Part shown: positions 18,807-28,066 of the stretch, one piece after another | How positions within the stretch are numbered: the stretch's first letter is position 1 | Layout of the letters: every line of letters starts with the position of its first letter | Origin: Bacillus sp. EB600 | Lineage (GTDB): Bacteria > Bacillota > Bacilli > Bacillales > Cytobacillaceae | Assembly: GCF_024494385.1 (NCBI RefSeq) | Contig: NZ_JAEVLT010000007.1 | Location: 153,182-217,181 of the forward strand | Direction: 5' to 3' | Length of the DNA: 64,000 bases | The notes under the pieces: generated by a model | Told to the model about the DNA's origin: nothing | What the model saw: the letters and a program-made list of their open reading frames with translations, nothing else | The model's database searches: none | Position numbers and translations under genes: made by a program

Positions 18807-19592
18807 ATGAGAGAATTTAACACGATTGAATGTACTGTCGCTGAAAATGTTGCTGTTATTACGATTAATAGGTCCAAGTTTTTAAATGCTCTAAATACAG
18901 AGGTCTTGACGGAACTGTCAGAAGCAATCGACTTGATTGACAAGGATTCCACTGTCCGTGCTGTGATCGTGACCGGAGCCGGAGAAAAAGCATTTGTTGC
19001 GGGGGCAGACATATCGGAAATGCAAAATAAAGATGTATTGGAAGCCCGCGAATTTTCTTCCTTAGGGAATAAAATCTTTTCAAAACTTGAGAACTTAAAA
19101 AAGCCGGTCATTGCTGCAGTAAACGGTTTCGCTCTTGGTGGCGGCTGTGAATTGGCAATGGCGTGTGACATTCGGATTGCCGGTAATAGGGCAAAATTTG
19201 GTCAGCCTGAAGTAGGACTTGGGATTATGGCAGGTTTCGGCGGCTCCCAGCGTCTTGCCCGACTTGTAGGTGCAGGCATTGCTAAAGAAATCTTGTTTAC
19301 TGGTGAAATAATCAATGCCGAAAGGGCCTATGAAATTGGACTTGTCAATCGGATTGTCGATACCTCTGAAGTGCTCGAGGAAGCAAACAAATTGGCGAAA
19401 ACGATTGCTTCCAAGTCTCCACTAGGAGTCTGCTTCAGCAAGAAAGCAGTAAATGAGGGCATAAATCTTGACCTTGAAAGAGCATTGTCCTTAGAAGCGG
19501 AATTATTTGGTACACTTTTCTCTACTAAGGATCAGTCAGAAGGAATGTCAGCATTTTTGGAAAAACGCGAGCCAAGTTTTAAAGGGGAATAA
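18807..19592 (+). CDS. Enoyl-CoA hydratase (crotonase family)
   Basis: A 261-residue crotonase that hydrates 2-enoyl-CoA. The oxyanion-hole segments are EKAFVAGADISEM and NGFALGGGCELAMACDIRI, and both catalytic glutamates are visible: one in GGCELAM and one in FGQPEVGLGI. The family motif VGLGIMAGFGGSQRLARL follows. It begins 12 bases after the dehydrogenase stop with AAAGGAG as ribosome binding site, so translation is probably coupled. Together with the dehydrogenases it completes conversion of butyryl-CoA to acetoacetyl-CoA. Confidence 0.92.
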   Translation: MREFNTIECTVAENVAVITINRSKFLNALNTEVLTELSEAIDLIDKDSTVRAVIVTGAGEKAFVAGADISEMQNKDVLEAREFSSLGNKIFSKLENLKKPVIAAVNGFALGGGCELAMACDIRIAGNRAKFGQPEVGLGIMAGFGGSQRLARLVGAGIAKEILFTGEIINAERAYEIGLVNRIVDTSEVLEEANKLAKTIASKSPLGVCFSKKAVNEGINLDLERALSLEAELFGTLFSTKDQSEGMSAFLEKREPSFKGE

Positions 19593-19739
19593 TAGAATTT
19601 TAAAGTAAAAAAGAATGGAACAAAGAAAAAGAGAAGATTGTCTAAATCGTAAAAATAGGAAAATAGACTTTCAATAACAAAAAAATGTAAAAAATTCCTA
19701 TTTATCTCTTTTTGAATGTAAATCAAGGGAGAGAAAGTG

Positions 19740-21053
19740 ATGAGTTTTCAAGAGATGTATAAAGCAAAAGTTTGCACTGCAGAAGAAGCTATTCGTTTTG
19801 TTGAGCCTGGGGAGGGAATTATTTTTCCGATTAATCCTGGAGAGCCACCTGCATTGCTTGAGGCTCTTTCCACTAATAAGCGTCTCCATGGGAATACTCT
19901 TTACCGGATGCTTCCTGGGTATCCGATCCTTAATGTAGATCCGGAAACGATCAAGCAAGTATCCATATTCCTTAGTGCCTACGACCGTAAAGCATTCGGG
20001 GAAGGAATAACCGATATGCTTCCTAACCATTTTTCCGACATACCTTCATTATTGAAGCTAGCAACATCAACAACCAAACGTGTAATTATGGCAGCCGTTT
20101 CTCCAATGGATGAGGATGGGTATTTTTCACTCGGGACAAGTGTCAGCTATGTTGGACCATTGTTGGGTGACTCCAAATCCATCATCCTTGAAGTTAATAA
20201 TAATATGCCACGGACATTTGGCGATCAGAACCGGATCCATATTAGCGAGGTAACAGCATTTATTGAACATGATTTTGATTTACCCTCGATTCCGGATCCT
20301 ATTCTTAATGAAAAAGACATGAAGATTGGTCAAACGATTGCAGACTTAATTCATAATGGCGACACGGTTCAAATTGGTTTTGGGTCAATGCCCAACGCCG
20401 TAATCGAGTATTTGAAAGGACACCGTGAACTTGGAATCCATACAGAAATGCTTCCTGACAAGGTTGTCGATTTATATGAAAACGGTGTTATTACGAATAT
20501 GAATAAAAAAATCTTTAAAGGAAAAACAACAGCAACTTTTGCTCTTGGTTCCAGAAAATTGTACGATTTTATGGATAATAATAAGGATATTCTCATGTTG
20601 CCTTGCAATGTTTCCAACGATCTCAGAAACCTATCTCAACTAGACAATCTTGTTTCGGTAAATTCTACCGTCGAGGTTGATTTCCTTGGGCAGTGCAATT
20701 CAGAAACGATTAACGGAAAATACTATTCATCTACTGGTGGACAGGCCGATTTTGCAAAAGGAGTACGAATGACAGAACATGGACGGGGAATCATTTGTCT
20801 CTATTCAACAGCCAAAAATGATACCATTTCAAAAATTGTTCCAATGCTGCCTCAGGGGGCGGTTGTGAGTACATCCAAAAATGATGTTGATACCATTGTT
20901 ACTGAATATGGAAAAGCTGAACTAAAAGGAAAAACTGTTCAAGGCCGCACAGAGGCACTAATAAAAATTGCTCATCCGAATTTTAGGGAGCAACTTACCT
21001 TTGACGCCATAAAGCGCGGTTTTCTTCCTCAAAAAAACTTTTTTATGATTTAG
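19740..21053 (+). CDS. Acetyl-CoA hydrolase/CoA-transferase family, 4-hydroxybutyrate CoA-transferase type
   Basis: A 437-residue CoA-transferase of family I (Cat1/Cat2/4-hydroxybutyrate CoA-transferase group). The glutamate expected to form the acyl-glutamyl-CoA intermediate lies in LGIHTEMLPD, preceded by the glycine-rich QIGFGSMPNAV. The C-terminal half carries GGQADFAKGVRM, AVVSTSKNDVDTIVTEYG and AELKGKTVQGRTEAL. It probably moves CoA from acetyl-CoA to a short-chain acid such as butyrate, feeding the other enzymes of the operon. A GTG at 19737 abuts the ATG at 19740; AGGGAG eight bases upstream favours the ATG. This is the last gene of the sigma-54 operon, with a terminator directly downstream. 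Confidence 0.85.
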   Translation: MSFQEMYKAKVCTAEEAIRFVEPGEGIIFPINPGEPPALLEALSTNKRLHGNTLYRMLPGYPILNVDPETIKQVSIFLSAYDRKAFGEGITDMLPNHFSDIPSLLKLATSTTKRVIMAAVSPMDEDGYFSLGTSVSYVGPLLGDSKSIILEVNNNMPRTFGDQNRIHISEVTAFIEHDFDLPSIPDPILNEKDMKIGQTIADLIHNGDTVQIGFGSMPNAVIEYLKGHRELGIHTEMLPDKVVDLYENGVITNMNKKIFKGKTTATFALGSRKLYDFMDNNKDILMLPCNVSNDLRNLSQLDNLVSVNSTVEVDFLGQCNSETINGKYYSSTGGQADFAKGVRMTEHGRGIICLYSTAKNDTISKIVPMLPQGAVVSTSKNDVDTIVTEYGKAELKGKTVQGRTEALIKIAHPNFREQLTFDAIKRGFLPQKNFFMI

Positions 21054-21062
21054 CTCCCAAAG

Positions 21063-21099
21063 AAACGATTACATTAAATGGTGTAATCGTTTTTTATTT
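21063..21099 (+). terminator. Terminator of the acyl-CoA oxidation operon
   Basis: AAACGATTAC pairs with GTAATCGTTT around an eleven-base loop and is followed by TTTTATTT. Confidence 0.85.
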
Positions 21100-21253
21100 A
21101 CGACAAACTTCTTAAGGCCGGTTAAACCGTCTCCTAAATTTTTTTGTTAGAATATGACGAATTGCACCCGAAACATATACTAAATCTAATAATTGAAACT
21201 TTAACTAGAATGAGCCGTATAAATATAAACTAGATTAAAAGGAGAGGGAAGCA

Positions 21254-21631
21254 ATGTTCCTAGCAGAACTTCAGCCTGAGGAGAAAGTAGCGTTTCTTGA
21301 ATTAGCCTCGCTGATTGCATCAATTGACGGAAAGCTATCAATATATGAAAGTTTTATTATTGAAAAATATCAAAAGGAAATGCGACTTGAAAATTATGCA
21401 ATAAAGGGTCTCGATCTTGAAGATATTCTTAAGAGATTCAAAAGTGAACGAACGAAAAATATCGTCCTAACTGAAATCCTTCAGCTTATTTTTTCTGACG
21501 GTGTTTTTCAGGAACAAGAAAGAGAATCCGTCCGGCTAATAAAGACATATTTCGGATTCGATCCAAAAGAATATGGAAGTTTCAAGGAATGGATAATGAA
21601 AATAAAAGAACTAGAGAAATTGGTAGAATAA
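21254..21631 (+). CDS. TerB-like helical protein
   Basis: A 125-residue, wholly helical, probably cytoplasmic protein. The pattern FLELASLIASIDGKLSIYE near the N-terminus and ILQLIFSDGVFQEQERESV about 70 residues later gives the paired 'hydrophobic helix, D-G, acidic turn' units of the TerB/tellurite-resistance fold. TerB-like domains bind calcium in some proteins, but no function is established for short Bacillus members. The ATG at 21254 has GGAGAGGGA upstream. It converges with the UMF1 transporter gene and shares a hairpin. Confidence 0.6.
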   Translation: MFLAELQPEEKVAFLELASLIASIDGKLSIYESFIIEKYQKEMRLENYAIKGLDLEDILKRFKSERTKNIVLTEILQLIFSDGVFQEQERESVRLIKTYFGFDPKEYGSFKEWIMKIKELEKLVE

Positions 21632-21742
21632 TAAGATCGATTAGCTTTTTCTACATAGTTTTTTCTACTGGAGCCTTTCAAGGAATTTTCAATAGAAAGA
21701 TATTTGTCAATATGCTAAAAAGAGACCAATTATCCCACTTTA

Positions 21743-21770
21743 AAAGCCAGTCACAGGACTGGCTTTGTTT
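21743..21770. terminator. Bidirectional terminator
   Basis: AAAGCCAGTC and GACTGGCTTT form a ten-pair stem with loop ACAG between the convergent TerB-like and transporter genes. Confidence 0.8.
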
Positions 21771-21786
21771 CATCGAAGAAAAAGTT

Positions 21787-23067
21787 TTACTGATTTAATT
21801 CAATGGAATTAGGTGGTGAGACATTGCTTGCTTCAGGTACCCGAAGGAGAATGGCTCCACCAATAATAAACAAAATAATGAGACTGAACACCCCGCTGTT
21901 TGTACTGCCTGTTAGTTGCGCGGTGACACCAACTAAGAATGGTCCCAAAATCGCGGCAAATTTATAAAAGATATTGTAAAAGCCAAAGAACTCATTCGCA
22001 TTTTCTTTTGGGACCAATTTTGCAAAATAGGCACGGCTAAGAGCTTGGATTCCACCTTGTGAGGAAGCAACCAGCATAGCCAAGATCCAAAAATCCAGGG
22101 TGGTTTTTAAGAAGTAGGCATACGTACAAATAACAATATAAACAAATATACCAACGAGCAGCATCGTTTTTCCTTTGAATTTTTCTGCTAGCTTGCCGTA
22201 TAGAATCGCAAAGGGTGCAGCAACAACCTGTGTTGCAAACAGAATGATAAGGAGATTTTGTGAACTGATTCCTAAATCTGAACCATAGGTGGTTGACATG
22301 GTAATAACGGTATCGACTCCGTCAATGTAGAAGAAATAAGCTAATAGAAACAGAAATAAAGGGCGGTATGTTTTAATATCTTTAAGCGTTTGCAGCATTC
22401 GTTTGAAGGAGCTCGAAATGGGATTCGCTACCCGCTCAATATAATAGTTTTGTTCGACATTTTTGAGCATCGGGATCGTAAATAAGCCCCACCAGAGTGC
22501 TGTAATCGCAAATGCAGCCTGACTAGCAGTCGTAACTGATAACGGGATAATGTTTTGTTGAGACAAAATAATAAAGGCAATGCTGATGATAAAAGGAATG
22601 GTGCTACCAATGTAGCCCATCGCAAATCCTCTTGATGAAATCCGGTTCATTCGCTCCTCTGTTGTTACATCAACTAGAAAAGCATCATAGAAAATATTTG
22701 CCCCTGCAAAACCAATAACGGTGATCATATAACAGATTAATAAAATCAGCCATTGATTATTCGGCACAATCACAAGCAGCAGGGTAAACACAATTCCCAG
22801 ACCAAAGAAAAAGGTGAAAAATCGTTTTTTAAATCCTTTATAATCCCCAATCGTCCCTAAAATCGGTGCACAAATCGAGATTAGCAGTGTGGCAAGAGAG
22901 TTAGCATAGCCCCAATAGGCGGTAGAAGTAGACGCAGCAAGACCAGCCTCTTTAGCAGACGCCTTGAAGTACAATGGAAAGATAGCGGTTGTGATCAGAA
23001 GAGAATACGCGGAATTTGCCCAATCGTAAAAAACCCAACTCTTTTCTTGCTTTGACAGCTTGCTCAT
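21787..23067 (-). CDS. UMF1/ATG22-type MFS transporter
   Basis: A 426-residue membrane protein with about twelve spans. It begins with KSWVFYDWANSAYSLLITT, the signature start of the UMF1 family (bacterial relatives of the yeast vacuolar effluxer Atg22; YxiO in B. subtilis). Further marks are GTIGDYKGFKKR between early spans, AFLVDVTTEERMNRISSRGFA in the centre, and SQGGIQALSRAYFAKLVP. Substrates are unknown in bacteria; amino-acid efflux is possible by analogy. A longer open frame starts at 23100, but the ATG at 23067 follows AGGGGG by seven bases and is the right start. A 46-codon ORF lies 56 bases upstream on the same strand. Confidence 0.8.
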   Translation of the reverse strand: MSKLSKQEKSWVFYDWANSAYSLLITTAIFPLYFKASAKEAGLAASTSTAYWGYANSLATLLISICAPILGTIGDYKGFKKRFFTFFFGLGIVFTLLLVIVPNNQWLILLICYMITVIGFAGANIFYDAFLVDVTTEERMNRISSRGFAMGYIGSTIPFIISIAFIILSQQNIIPLSVTTASQAAFAITALWWGLFTIPMLKNVEQNYYIERVANPISSSFKRMLQTLKDIKTYRPLFLFLLAYFFYIDGVDTVITMSTTYGSDLGISSQNLLIILFATQVVAAPFAILYGKLAEKFKGKTMLLVGIFVYIVICTYAYFLKTTLDFWILAMLVASSQGGIQALSRAYFAKLVPKENANEFFGFYNIFYKFAAILGPFLVGVTAQLTGSTNSGVFSLIILFIIGGAILLRVPEASNVSPPNSIELNQ

Positions 23068-23122
23068 TCGGTTTCCCCCTTTATCAATTAGTTGCTGCAA
23101 ATTTAGAAAACAAATCTAGAAG

Positions 23123-23263
23123 CTAAATCGTTAATAACTCCTCTATGATTCTTCCATCTGTGTCGCCCAAGCTTACTCCTAACAACCTTGCCAACGTTGG
23201 TCCTTCATCAATGAGGCGGATGGAAGGAAGGGTGATCGGCTGAATACCAGTAAGACGGTTCAT
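23123..23263 (-). CDS. Possible 46-residue small protein
   Basis: A short frame begins at ATG 23263 with a good CGGAGG ribosome binding site five bases upstream and runs 46 codons. The protein begins MNRLTGIQPITLPS and ends DGRIIEELLTI, with a neutral, structured-looking composition. It lies just upstream of, and in line with, the UMF1 transporter gene, so it may be the first gene of that transcript or a translated leader. I do not recognise it. The evidence is the ribosome binding site and sensible amino-acid content only. Confidence 0.4.
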   Translation of the reverse strand: MNRLTGIQPITLPSIRLIDEGPTLARLLGVSLGDTDGRIIEELLTI

Positions 23264-23552
23264 GGGAACCTCCGTAATTTTCTGACAATTTGATTGTACT
23301 ATAATAATAGGGAGTTTGAATTTATTTTTCTTGTTAAGAGGAGATTTTCTTAAGTCTGTTCATTCATATTTTTGTTAGTGGGAGCCAATTTGCTGAACTG
23401 TATAATGGAAAATTAGTTTTTGTTCCAAATAGAGGAATAAAAATCTTGTTAAAGGAAAAAGGAAACGCTATCATCATCATTAGAAAAGATTGAAAATTTT
23501 GACTTTATTTCAAAATCTTTTTTAGCAAAAAACAAACGAGGAGGAATATATT

Positions 23553-24401
23553 ATGACGGTTGAGTTAAGTATGCTTGTACCACATGCTCCAAGTCTTTGC
23601 CACGAGGATCAAGTACCAGATTTTCAGCAAAACATAGTTGGAGGTTTTAAAGAAGTGGCGAAGGAAATTGCCCAAATAAAGCCGGATGTAATTGTTTTAG
23701 TTACTTGTCACTGGCCGTCTACTTTTGCCCATTATGTCGACTGTAATCCAGCTCATAAAGGGCTCCTGACTGCAACAGAAGCCCCAGATATGATTAAAGA
23801 TATTCCCTATCATTATCCGGGGGATGAAGCATTAGCAATGAAATTAGTTCAAGCAGGAAAAAAGGCCAATCTGGCGGTAGAAGGGGTATATGACCCACAT
23901 TTCGTCTGGGATTATGGTACAGTTGTGCCTTTACGATATCTCGTTCCAAATGAAGATATTCCTGTGATCAACCTGTCTGTTACGTTAGCTGCTAATCTTG
24001 AAGAAACATATCAGTGGGGTCAAGAAATCGCTAAGGTTTTAAATGAATCGGAAAGGAAGATTGTTTTTGTCGCAAGTGGTGCCTTATCCCATAACCTAGT
24101 ACGTGGAAGACACAATAAGCCAACTCTTTCTGAACATGCCCTTGATAAAGCGTTTGTCGAGTTACTGATGAACAAAGATTATAAAGCTGCCTATCAAATG
24201 CTGCCGCAATATGCAAGTATGGCAAAAGTTGAATCAGGCGGCCGCCATTTAGCAATGCTTTTAGGGATCGTTGATGAAGAGTGTGCACCAGTTTATTTTG
24301 CAGACGGACAATCATCCGGCAGCTGGAATCCTCTAATAACATTTGGTAAAACAAAGGTTTCTAGTATGAAAGAAAATGTGGAACAAGAATATGTAAAGTA
24401 A
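23553..24401 (+). CDS. Class III extradiol ring-cleavage dioxygenase (LigB fold)
   Basis: A 282-residue protein of the LigB superfamily, which cleaves catecholic rings with non-haem Fe(II). Candidate metal and catalytic histidines lie in LVPHAPSLCHED, TCHWPSTFAHY, GVYDPHFVWDYG and FVASGALSHNL; GALSHNL matches the strongly conserved G-x-S-H motif. Size and motif order resemble MhpB and 3,4-dihydroxyphenylacetate 2,3-dioxygenases. The substrate cannot be assigned, as no other aromatic-degradation gene is adjacent. The ATG has GAGGAGG upstream. It is transcribed alone and ends in a strong terminator. Confidence 0.8.
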   Translation: MTVELSMLVPHAPSLCHEDQVPDFQQNIVGGFKEVAKEIAQIKPDVIVLVTCHWPSTFAHYVDCNPAHKGLLTATEAPDMIKDIPYHYPGDEALAMKLVQAGKKANLAVEGVYDPHFVWDYGTVVPLRYLVPNEDIPVINLSVTLAANLEETYQWGQEIAKVLNESERKIVFVASGALSHNLVRGRHNKPTLSEHALDKAFVELLMNKDYKAAYQMLPQYASMAKVESGGRHLAMLLGIVDEECAPVYFADGQSSGSWNPLITFGKTKVSSMKENVEQEYVK

Positions 24402-24424
24402 TAACAATTTATGTTTCTTTATTA

Positions 24425-24476
24425 AAAAACAGCTGTTTAAGAGAACGAATCCTCTTCAAACAGCTGTTTTTCATCT
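24425..24476 (+). terminator. Dioxygenase gene terminator
   Basis: AAAACAGCTGTTTAAGAG pairs with CTCTTCAAACAGCTGTTTT, followed by TCATCTTCT. Confidence 0.8.
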
Positions 24477-24536
24477 TCTAGGTAATTTTAAAATAATAGC
24501 CTGTGAATAACCTTGAATGAAGTTTATCAACGTCAG

Positions 24537-24578
24537 GCGCCAGCGCCCAGAGACTAGTGTACATCGCTAAGCTGGCGC
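24537..24578. repeat. GC-rich inverted repeat
   Basis: GCGCCAGC (24537-24544) and GCTGGCGC (24571-24578) are perfect complements 26 bases apart in an otherwise AT-rich spacer. The flank CGTCAGGCGCCAGCGCC looks like dispersed intergenic elements I recall from Bacillaceae. No gene is attached to it. Confidence 0.45.
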
Positions 24579-24831
24579 TTTCGCTTATGTTTTTTCGTTT
24601 TCTTATCGACAATATTCCCTTTTTCCATTTTTAAACTTTTTAATCATTTACGAAGTTTGCTCAGTACCAAACAACGAGAAACTCTTCACTTCTTTCTATG
24701 TATTATTAAGGTAAATAAATTTCTTTTAGCTTGTTTAGTCGAGGACTAACATTATCGATCATCTAAATTACTCATATTTTTTTTAAAAGTTTCTATTTTT
24801 GACAAAACTTTAAAAACTAATAGTGAAAGTA

Positions 24832-24846
24832 ATGAAAACGCTATTT
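24832..24846. promoter_or_regulatory. Candidate cre (CcpA) site before glgB
   Basis: ATGAAAACGCTATTT fits the relaxed cre consensus with one mismatch at the conserved C near the right end. It lies downstream of a TTGACA hexamer (24799-24804) and about 55 bases ahead of the candidate glg promoter. Confidence 0.35.
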
Positions 24847-24885
24847 CGGAAAATGTGTCGATTGCTGTCGAGAAAATTCAAAAAG

Positions 24886-24912
24886 TTGGCAAGGTTTTGA
24901 TGCTAGTATAAT
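24886..24912 (+). promoter_or_regulatory. Candidate promoter of the glycogen operon
   Basis: TTGGCA (24886-24891) and a perfect TATAAT (24907-24912) are 15 bases apart, shorter than optimal, about 107 bases before glgB. Confidence 0.4.
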
Positions 24913-24948
24913 TGTAAAAGGTAGTTAGAAATAATACCGAATTAGTAA

Positions 24949-24996
24949 GGGAACGGTTCTTGCTTCCCACGGAAAAAATACAAGAGAACCGTCCCC
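24949..24996. repeat. Inverted pair of the GGGGACGGTTCT repeat
   Basis: GGGAACGGTTCTTG (24949-24962) is mirrored by CAAGAGAACCGTCCCC (24981-24996), giving a hairpin in the glgB leader. The same core recurs at 32918, 35548 and 44617. Confidence 0.6.
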
Positions 24997-25018
24997 TAGA
25001 AAAGGCAGGTGAAGAGAA

Positions 25019-26947
25019 ATGGTATCACATCCAACAGATTATCAGCTGCACCTATTCCATGAAGGTTCTTTATTCCAAAGTCACGAATTATTTGGTGCTC
25101 ATATTGAAAAAAGTAATTCAGGGGCAAATACACGCTTTTGTGTTTGGGCACCAGAGGCAAGGAATGTAAGAATAGTAGGAGATTTTAATAGCTGGAATGG
25201 AGACGGGTATGACTGTAAGAAGATCAATGATGAGGGTGTCTGGTCATTGATTGTTGAAGGGGATTTAACAGCTGCTCTATACAAGTATGAGCTTTTTACA
25301 CCGGCTGGTGAAAAAATTTTAAAGGCTGATCCCTTTGCATTTTATTCTGAAGTACGTCCGAATACCGCCTCGATTGTTTATCCATTGGAAGGGTATAAAT
25401 GGAATGATAACCAATGGCTCCGAAAAAGGGAAAAGAATCAAACAAAATCACAACCAACTGCCATTTATGAAATCCATCTGGGCTCATGGAAACTGGCTCC
25501 GGATGGGGAACTGCTTACTTATCGGCAATTGGCTGATGAACTAATTCCTTATATCCTCTTACATGGATATACTCATATTGAACTATTACCCTTAACAGAG
25601 CACCCACTCGACATATCCTGGGGTTACCAGGGAACAGGCTATTTCTCAGTAACAAGCCGTTTTGGAAAACCACATGACTTTATGTACTTTGTTGATCAAT
25701 GCCATCAGAACGGAATAGGCGTCATCCTTGATTGGGTGCCAGGACACTTTTGTAAGGATGCACATGGTCTGTATTGTTTTGATGGAAGTTATGTCTTTGA
25801 CTATCAAAATCCAAAGGATCGAGAAAATTTGGTCTGGGGTACGGCAAATTTTGACCTTGGAAAAACAGAGGTTCAAAGTTTTCTTATTTCTAATGCATTG
25901 TTTTGGCTTGAACAATACCATATTGATGGATTTAGAGTGGATGCAGTGGCAAATATCATCTATTGGCCAAATTCACATCTACAGGTAAATCCATATGGTG
26001 TAGAGTTTTTAAAGAAATTAAACACAGCTGTTGCTGAGAGTTTTGCTGGTGTATGGATGATTGCTGAAGATTCTACCGACTGGCCAAAGGTAACGTCGCC
26101 ACCTGAGGACGGTGGTTTAGGATTTACATACAAATGGAATATGGGCTGGATGAATGACATGTTAAAGTACATGGAAACCGATCCATCTGAACGAAAATAT
26201 CATCATAATAAAGTGACCTTTTCGTTGCTGTATGCATTTACTGAATCGTTTATCCTGCCTTTTTCTCATGACGAAGTAGTACATGGGAAAAAATCACTTC
26301 TTAACAAAATGCCGGGCGATTATTGGCAAAAATTTGCTCAATTAAGATTGCTCCTAGGGTATATGACGTCGCACCCAGGCAAGAAATTAACCTTTATGGG
26401 AACAGAACTTGGTCAGTTTTCCGAATGGAAGGATAAAGAACAGCTTGATTGGAATCTGCTCGATTACGATATGCATGAAAAGCTTAATTTGTTTGTCAAA
26501 GAACTTTTAAAAGTCTATAAACGGTCGAAGCCTCTCTATGAACTTGATCATGTATACGAAGGATTCGAGTGGATTGACGCAAACAATGCCGAGCAATCTG
26601 TTTTCTCCTTTATAAGGAGGGGGATCAAAGCAGACGATTATTTACTCATTGTTTGCAATTTTACACCACAAACCTATTCAGGTTATCGAATTGGGGTACC
26701 TGGACCGGCATCGTACCGGGAGATTTTAAATAGTGATGCACAGGAGTTTGGCGGTTCAGGTGTGGAAAATAAAAAAGTAATGAATACTGAAGAAATTAGC
26801 TTACATGGAAGATCTTATTCAATTGAAATGAACATTTCTCCATTTGGAATAGCCATTTTACGTCCAGTTCATAAAAGAAAGGGGAAAGTAATTGATGCAA
26901 AAGAAGAAAGTGGTAGCAATGCTGCTCGCAGGGGGACAAGGAAGTAG
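25019..26947 (+). CDS. glgB: 1,4-alpha-glucan branching enzyme
   Basis: A 642-residue GH13 enzyme that introduces alpha-1,6 branches into glycogen. The N-terminal CBM48 region ([20 protein letters not shown]) precedes the catalytic barrel with [33 protein letters not shown] (nucleophile Asp, about residue 308), WMIAEDST (acid/base Glu, about residue 350) and [15 protein letters not shown]. The C-terminal beta domain follows. Compared with B. subtilis GlgB, positions and length agree. The ribosome binding site is modest (GGTGAAGAG). The gene overlaps glgC by 53 bases, so the pair is translationally coupled. It is the first gene of glgBCDAP. Confidence 0.95.
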   Translation: MVSHPTDYQLHLFHEGSLFQSHELFGAHIEKSNSGANTRFCVWAPEARNVRIVGDFNSWNGDGYDCKKINDEGVWSLIVEGDLTAALYKYELFTPAGEKILKADPFAFYSEVRPNTASIVYPLEGYKWNDNQWLRKREKNQTKSQPTAIYEIHLGSWKLAPDGELLTYRQLADELIPYILLHGYTHIELLPLTEHPLDISWGYQGTGYFSVTSRFGKPHDFMYFVDQCHQNGIGVILDWVPGHFCKDAHGLYCFDGSYVFDYQNPKDRENLVWGTANFDLGKTEVQSFLISNALFWLEQYHIDGFRVDAVANIIYWPNSHLQVNPYGVEFLKKLNTAVAESFAGVWMIAEDSTDWPKVTSPPEDGGLGFTYKWNMGWMNDMLKYMETDPSERKYHHNKVTFSLLYAFTESFILPFSHDEVVHGKKSLLNKMPGDYWQKFAQLRLLLGYMTSHPGKKLTFMGTELGQFSEWKDKEQLDWNLLDYDMHEKLNLFVKELLKVYKRSKPLYELDHVYEGFEWIDANNAEQSVFSFIRRGIKADDYLLIVCNFTPQTYSGYRIGVPGPASYREILNSDAQEFGGSGVENKKVMNTEEISLHGRSYSIEMNISPFGIAILRPVHKRKGKVIDAKEESGSNAARRGTRK

Positions 26948-28040
26948 ACTAAATACATTGACAAAGGATCTCGCTAAGCCTGCGGTACCGTTCGGAGGAA
27001 AATATCGGATTATCGATTTTCCATTGAGTAATTGTACAAACTCTGGAATTTATACAGTGGGTGTGTTAACACAATACCAGCCCCTTATACTTAATTCATA
27101 TATAGGCATTGGTAGTGCTTGGGACCTGGACAGGAAGGATGATGGGGTAACGGTCCTTCCACCATATACAGCTTCAAAAGAAGTTAGATGGTATACAGGC
27201 ACAGCTAGTGCAATTTTTCAGAACATAAACTACCTTCATCAATATAACCCGGATTATGTACTGATTTTATCTGGTGATCACATCTACAAAATGAACTACG
27301 AATTGATGCTTGATCATCATATTGAAAAAGGTGCAGATATGACTATTTCTGTGATTGAAGTGCCTTGGCACGAAGCAGATCGGTTTGGAATCTTGAATAC
27401 GGATGAAGATTTGCGAGTAGTTGAATTTGATGAAAAACCAAAAGTGCCAAAAAGCAATCTGGCATCGATGGGCATATATATATTCAATTGGAAGGAACTT
27501 GAAAAGTATTTATTGTTGGATAACGAAAGTGCAGACTCGAGCCATGATTTTGGGAAGGATATTCTTCCTTTAATGCTAAAGGATGGGAAAAAGTTATTTG
27601 CATATCCTTTTAAGGGGTATTGGAAGGATGTTGGAACGGTTAAAAGCCTTTGGGAGGCCAACATGGATTTGTTAGATGAAAACTGTGAGCTAAATTTGTT
27701 TGATCAAAGTTGGCGGATTTATTCTGTTAACCCAAATCAGCCGCCACAGTTCCTAAGTCAAGATGCGAGTCTGATAGATTCGCTTGTTAACGAGGGGTGT
27801 ATAATCGAAGGAAATCTTACAAGATCGGTAGTTTTTCAGGGAGTAACAGTTAAAAAGGGCACTGTGCTAAACGAAGCAGTTATTATGCCAGATGCGGTAA
27901 TCGGCCGAAATTGTATCATTGAAAAAGCGATTGTATCATCGGGACTTGTTGTACCGGATGGGGCGGTCATCCGTCCAAGAAACGAAGGAGAGATTCTGCT
28001 TGTTTCTGAAGAAACACTTGCGGAAATCGTATCTAAATAA
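26895..28040 (+). CDS. glgC: Glucose-1-phosphate adenylyltransferase, catalytic subunit
   Basis: A 381-residue enzyme making ADP-glucose from ATP and glucose 1-phosphate, the committed step of glycogen synthesis. The nucleotide-binding signature is [20 protein letters not shown] near the N-terminus, followed by [26 protein letters not shown] and [10 protein letters not shown]. The C-terminal left-handed beta-helix shows hexapeptide-like repeats ([27 protein letters not shown]). A TTG at 26892 precedes the ATG at 26895; AAAGGGG ten bases upstream, inside glgB, serves it. GlgC with GlgD probably forms the heteromeric enzyme described for Bacillus. Confidence 0.95.
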   Translation: MQKKKVVAMLLAGGQGSRLNTLTKDLAKPAVPFGGKYRIIDFPLSNCTNSGIYTVGVLTQYQPLILNSYIGIGSAWDLDRKDDGVTVLPPYTASKEVRWYTGTASAIFQNINYLHQYNPDYVLILSGDHIYKMNYELMLDHHIEKGADMTISVIEVPWHEADRFGILNTDEDLRVVEFDEKPKVPKSNLASMGIYIFNWKELEKYLLLDNESADSSHDFGKDILPLMLKDGKKLFAYPFKGYWKDVGTVKSLWEANMDLLDENCELNLFDQSWRIYSVNPNQPPQFLSQDASLIDSLVNEGCIIEGNLTRSVVFQGVTVKKGTVLNEAVIMPDAVIGRNCIIEKAIVSSGLVVPDGAVIRPRNEGEILLVSEETLAEIVSK

Positions 28041-28066
28041 ACGACAGACATCAGGGGGTTATGGCT

